Assembly: GCA_022545875.1 (NCBI GenBank)
Contig: JAKEIF010000266.1
Span: 1-8,373, forward strand
DNA from: Nitrososphaera sp.
Lineage (GTDB): Archaea > Thermoproteota > Nitrososphaeria > Nitrososphaerales > Nitrososphaeraceae
Length of the DNA stretch: 8,373 bases
Direction of reading: 5' to 3'
The notes beneath the pieces are model-generated. The model searched no databases. It was not told the DNA's origin and was given only the letters and a program-made list of their open reading frames with translations. The position numbers were made by a program, and so were the translations under genes. This document shows, in pieces, positions 6,918-8,373 of this stretch (positions are counted from its first letter, which is position 1; each line of letters opens with the position of its first letter).

Positions 6918-7869
6918 TCAGGGCTTGGCCTCAAACACAAGATTAAACGGTGTCTCTGTCGCACGACGGAACTTTGAGAATCCTGCTGACGATACTATCT
7001 CCTTGATTCTCGCTTCTCCGGCTTGGGCTCCCAAAGCAGGTCCGTTCTCATTCAGAGAAGATGGCACACAAATCATGGTCGAAGCTGAATAGAATACCCT
7101 ACCTATTGGATTCAAGTTATCTTCTACCTTGTCATTTGCAAAAGGCTCTACCAGCATCCAGGAGCCATTTTTCTTTTTCAGAGTCTCAAGTACATGTTTG
7201 GCTGCCCCAGATGGGTTTCCCATATCGTGGAAACAGTCAAAGAACGCTACCAAATCATAGTCGTCGCCGGGATAGTCTGTCGAACCTGCGACTTCGAACG
7301 CTACATTCTTCACGCCTTCCTTTTCCGCCTCCTTTCGGGCTCATTCGACCGATGGCTTGTGAAAGTCAAAACCAACAACACTTGCATTTGGATATGCCTT
7401 TGCCATCAGAATTGTCGATACCCCATGACCGCATCCCACATCTGCGACCTTGCCGCCATTCTTGAGTTTTGTTTCAACTCCCTCTAATGCTGGAATCCAG
7501 CTTGAAGTAAGATTTGCAACGTAATTTGGCTTGAAAAACCTCTCTGTGCCTTGGAACAGATAGTGGTGATGGTCCCCCCATCCAAGTCCCTTTCCAGTTT
7601 TGAATGCTTCGATGATTTTGTCTTCGTCTTTGAAAAGCCCTGCCAGAATCTGATATCCTCCTGCAATGTAGGCAGGACTATTCTCGTCTGTCAGCGCTAG
7701 TGCCATCTCATCTGGTAGCGTGTATCTACCGTTTGCAGGATCATATGTCACAATGCCGCCTGCTGCCTGTGCAGAGCCATTCTCTAATTAATCGTGGATG
7801 AGTGCCAGTCTTTTTTGCGAGCTCTTCAGCCGACAGCGCACCAGCACCAGCCATGGAAGGGGATGACAT
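6918..7869 (-). pseudogene. SAM-dependent methyltransferase with winged-helix N-terminus, broken
   Basis: Assembled across two lesions, the product is about 315 residues of a class I methyltransferase of the Rv2258c-like type: a winged-helix part (SAEELAKKTGTHPRLIREWL), then TYDPANGRYTLPDE, the SAM-binding motif I VADVGCGHG, the acidic segment VVGFDFHKPS, DYDLVAFFDCFHDMG, and the family C-terminus ending FNLVFEAKP. Lesion 1: an extra base at about 7773 shifts the frame between REWL and AQAAGG. Lesion 2: an in-frame TGA at 7341-7343 falls after HKPSVE, where an Arg or other sense codon is expected (CGA to TGA would do), and the frame then continues ARKEAEKEG and on to the true stop at 6918. 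The first roughly 35-40 residues normal for the family are not recognisable upstream of MAGAGA; an in-frame TAA lies just beyond. The family assignment is strong; the gene is non-functional unless the lesions are sequence errors. The longest intact pieces cover 7341-7751 and 6918-7313. Confidence 0.85.
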
Positions 7870-7932
7870 TACTGAAATTGCAAATTGAGCACTTTCCTGC
7901 TCAACTTGTTACGTCCATACACGCGCCTAGGG

Positions 7933-8079
7933 CTAGAACCTGCTATACCATTTTTGCAGGCTTTCAAACATCGACGGCTCGCTGCACGCGCCGCAGTACC
8001 TTTCAATGACGGTTGCGCTTTGTTCGTCAAAATGGGCTTCTTCGGTGGCAGGCCTGCTGCAATGCATACAACCATGATA
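7933..8079 (-). pseudogene. C4 zinc-ribbon reading frame directly after the membrane gene's TGA
   Basis: In the same frame as the upstream membrane gene, right after its TGA, 48 sense codons read YHGCMHCSRPATEE..., then ERYCGACSEP and a tail ESLQKWYSRF, ending in TAG at 7933-7935. The cysteines follow C-x2-C-x21-C-x2-C, a classic zinc-ribbon spacing, and PATEEA with ATVIERYC resembles small archaeal zinc-ribbon proteins as I remember them. The first in-frame start (ATG 8067) lies inside the first knuckle and would lose its first Cys. Either the ribbon was the tail of the membrane protein and the TGA is a mutation, or it began at the ATG that overlaps that TGA (ATGA, 8083-8080) and has since gained one base. 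The motif is clear; the gene status is uncertain. Confidence 0.5.
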
Positions 8080-8373
8080 TCATGCAGCGTCCTTTGACAC
8101 TCTAGTAAACGAATACCTGAACAGAAGAGCGCAAAAGATGATAAGCATCGGAACGCTTGTTATTGTCGCTGCTATATCCGGGTTATTCCTGTACCATTCA
8201 TTGACAAAGGTTTCCATGCTTCCGGTCAAGCCGTTGGCTAGTAGAAAAGGGACCGCTGCAATCACCATGAGTTTGTGCTTGCGGAAAACGAATAGTGGAA
8301 TTGCTGCAGCAGCCATGCCCATAATGCCCCCCATTGACCAGTACAGAAGCGTGTTATCGGGTCTTTCAGAACA
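8080..8373 (-). CDS. multi-pass membrane protein, C-terminal part (cut by right edge)
   Basis: The frame is open from the right edge to TGA at 8080-8082, giving 97 visible residues; an internal ATG at 8334 exists but the frame continues upstream of it (CSERPDNTLLYWS), so the true start is probably outside the window. Three hydrophobic segments are visible: about 12-30 (Gly/Met/Ala-rich), 35-50, and 68-87, joined by the basic loop FRKHK and a polar loop ETFVNEWYRNNPD. It ends in a basic cytoplasmic-looking tail FTRVSKDAA. I do not recognise the family. The frame continues past the TGA into a zinc-ribbon sequence, raising the chance that the protein was originally longer. Confidence 0.7.
   Translation of the reverse strand, partial: CSERPDNTLLYWSMGGIMGMAAAAIPLFVFRKHKLMVIAAVPFLLANGLTGSMETFVNEWYRNNPDIAATITSVPMLIIFCALLFRYSFTRVSKDAA

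Noticed and set aside
7341..7343. TGA in the methyltransferase as a recoded selenocysteine or pyrrolysine-like site
   Set aside because: The family has an ordinary residue here, not Cys; no selenocysteine element is visible; and the same gene has an independent frameshift, so a nonsense mutation or sequence error is simpler.
7061..7487. Plus-strand frames of 97 and 134 codons
   Set aside because: Antisense to the methyltransferase, whose minus-strand reading has clear family motifs on both sides of the lesions.
7870..7932. Missing N-terminal part of the methyltransferase
   Set aside because: All three minus frames were read; none gives the expected segment preceding the winged helix, and stops interrupt each. 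Nothing is called here.
7925..7950. Minus-strand GGTTCTAGCCC resembling a tRNA T-arm
   Set aside because: The loop does not fit the TTCRANY pattern, only three stem pairs form, and it overlaps the end of the zinc-ribbon frame.

Overview
The window looks like chromosomal DNA of an ammonia-oxidising archaeon of the Nitrososphaera type (Thaumarchaeota/Nitrososphaeria). This is an inference from gene style: mid-range GC, starts with little or no Shine-Dalgarno signal, many small orphan proteins, Cys-rich zinc-ribbon proteins, a prohibitin-like SPFH protein, and an FAD oxidoreductase fused to a Rieske domain. There is no rRNA, tRNA, CRISPR array or recognisable insertion sequence.

Layout. (1) 1-2788, minus strand: a GT4-type glycosyltransferase (2788 to 1547) is followed after 90 bp by a FAD-dependent oxidoreductase that runs off the left edge (1456 to <1). 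The oxidoreductase has no stop codon in the window; its C-terminal Rieske domain is cut at the first cluster-binding motif. (2) 2789-5551: a loosely packed block of short plus-strand genes (about 82, 156, 85 and 107 aa) separated by gene-poor gaps. The last is a two-helix membrane protein with a Cys-rich zinc-ribbon tail. One gap holds a candidate minus-strand FCS-type zinc-finger gene that seems frameshifted (3907 to 3681). (3) 5596-8373, minus strand: read in transcription order from the right edge, the C-terminal part of a multi-pass membrane protein, an in-frame zinc-ribbon reading frame separated from it by one TGA, a SAM-dependent methyltransferase that is clearly broken (one frameshift, one in-frame TGA, missing N-terminus), and an intact SPFH/prohibitin-family membrane protein. 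The SPFH gene converges on the small zinc-ribbon membrane gene.

How they work together. The two left-hand minus genes may be co-transcribed but have no obvious shared pathway. The 85-aa and 107-aa genes are 32 bp apart and may form an operon. The most notable points are the concentration of small Cys-rich zinc-ribbon reading frames (three in about 4.4 kb, two of them apparently damaged), the decaying methyltransferase, and a perfect 10-bp inverted repeat between the methyltransferase remnant and the SPFH gene. I found no convincing new multi-gene system. The damage at 7.3-8.1 kb could be real gene decay or single-base sequence error, and the sequence alone cannot separate these.
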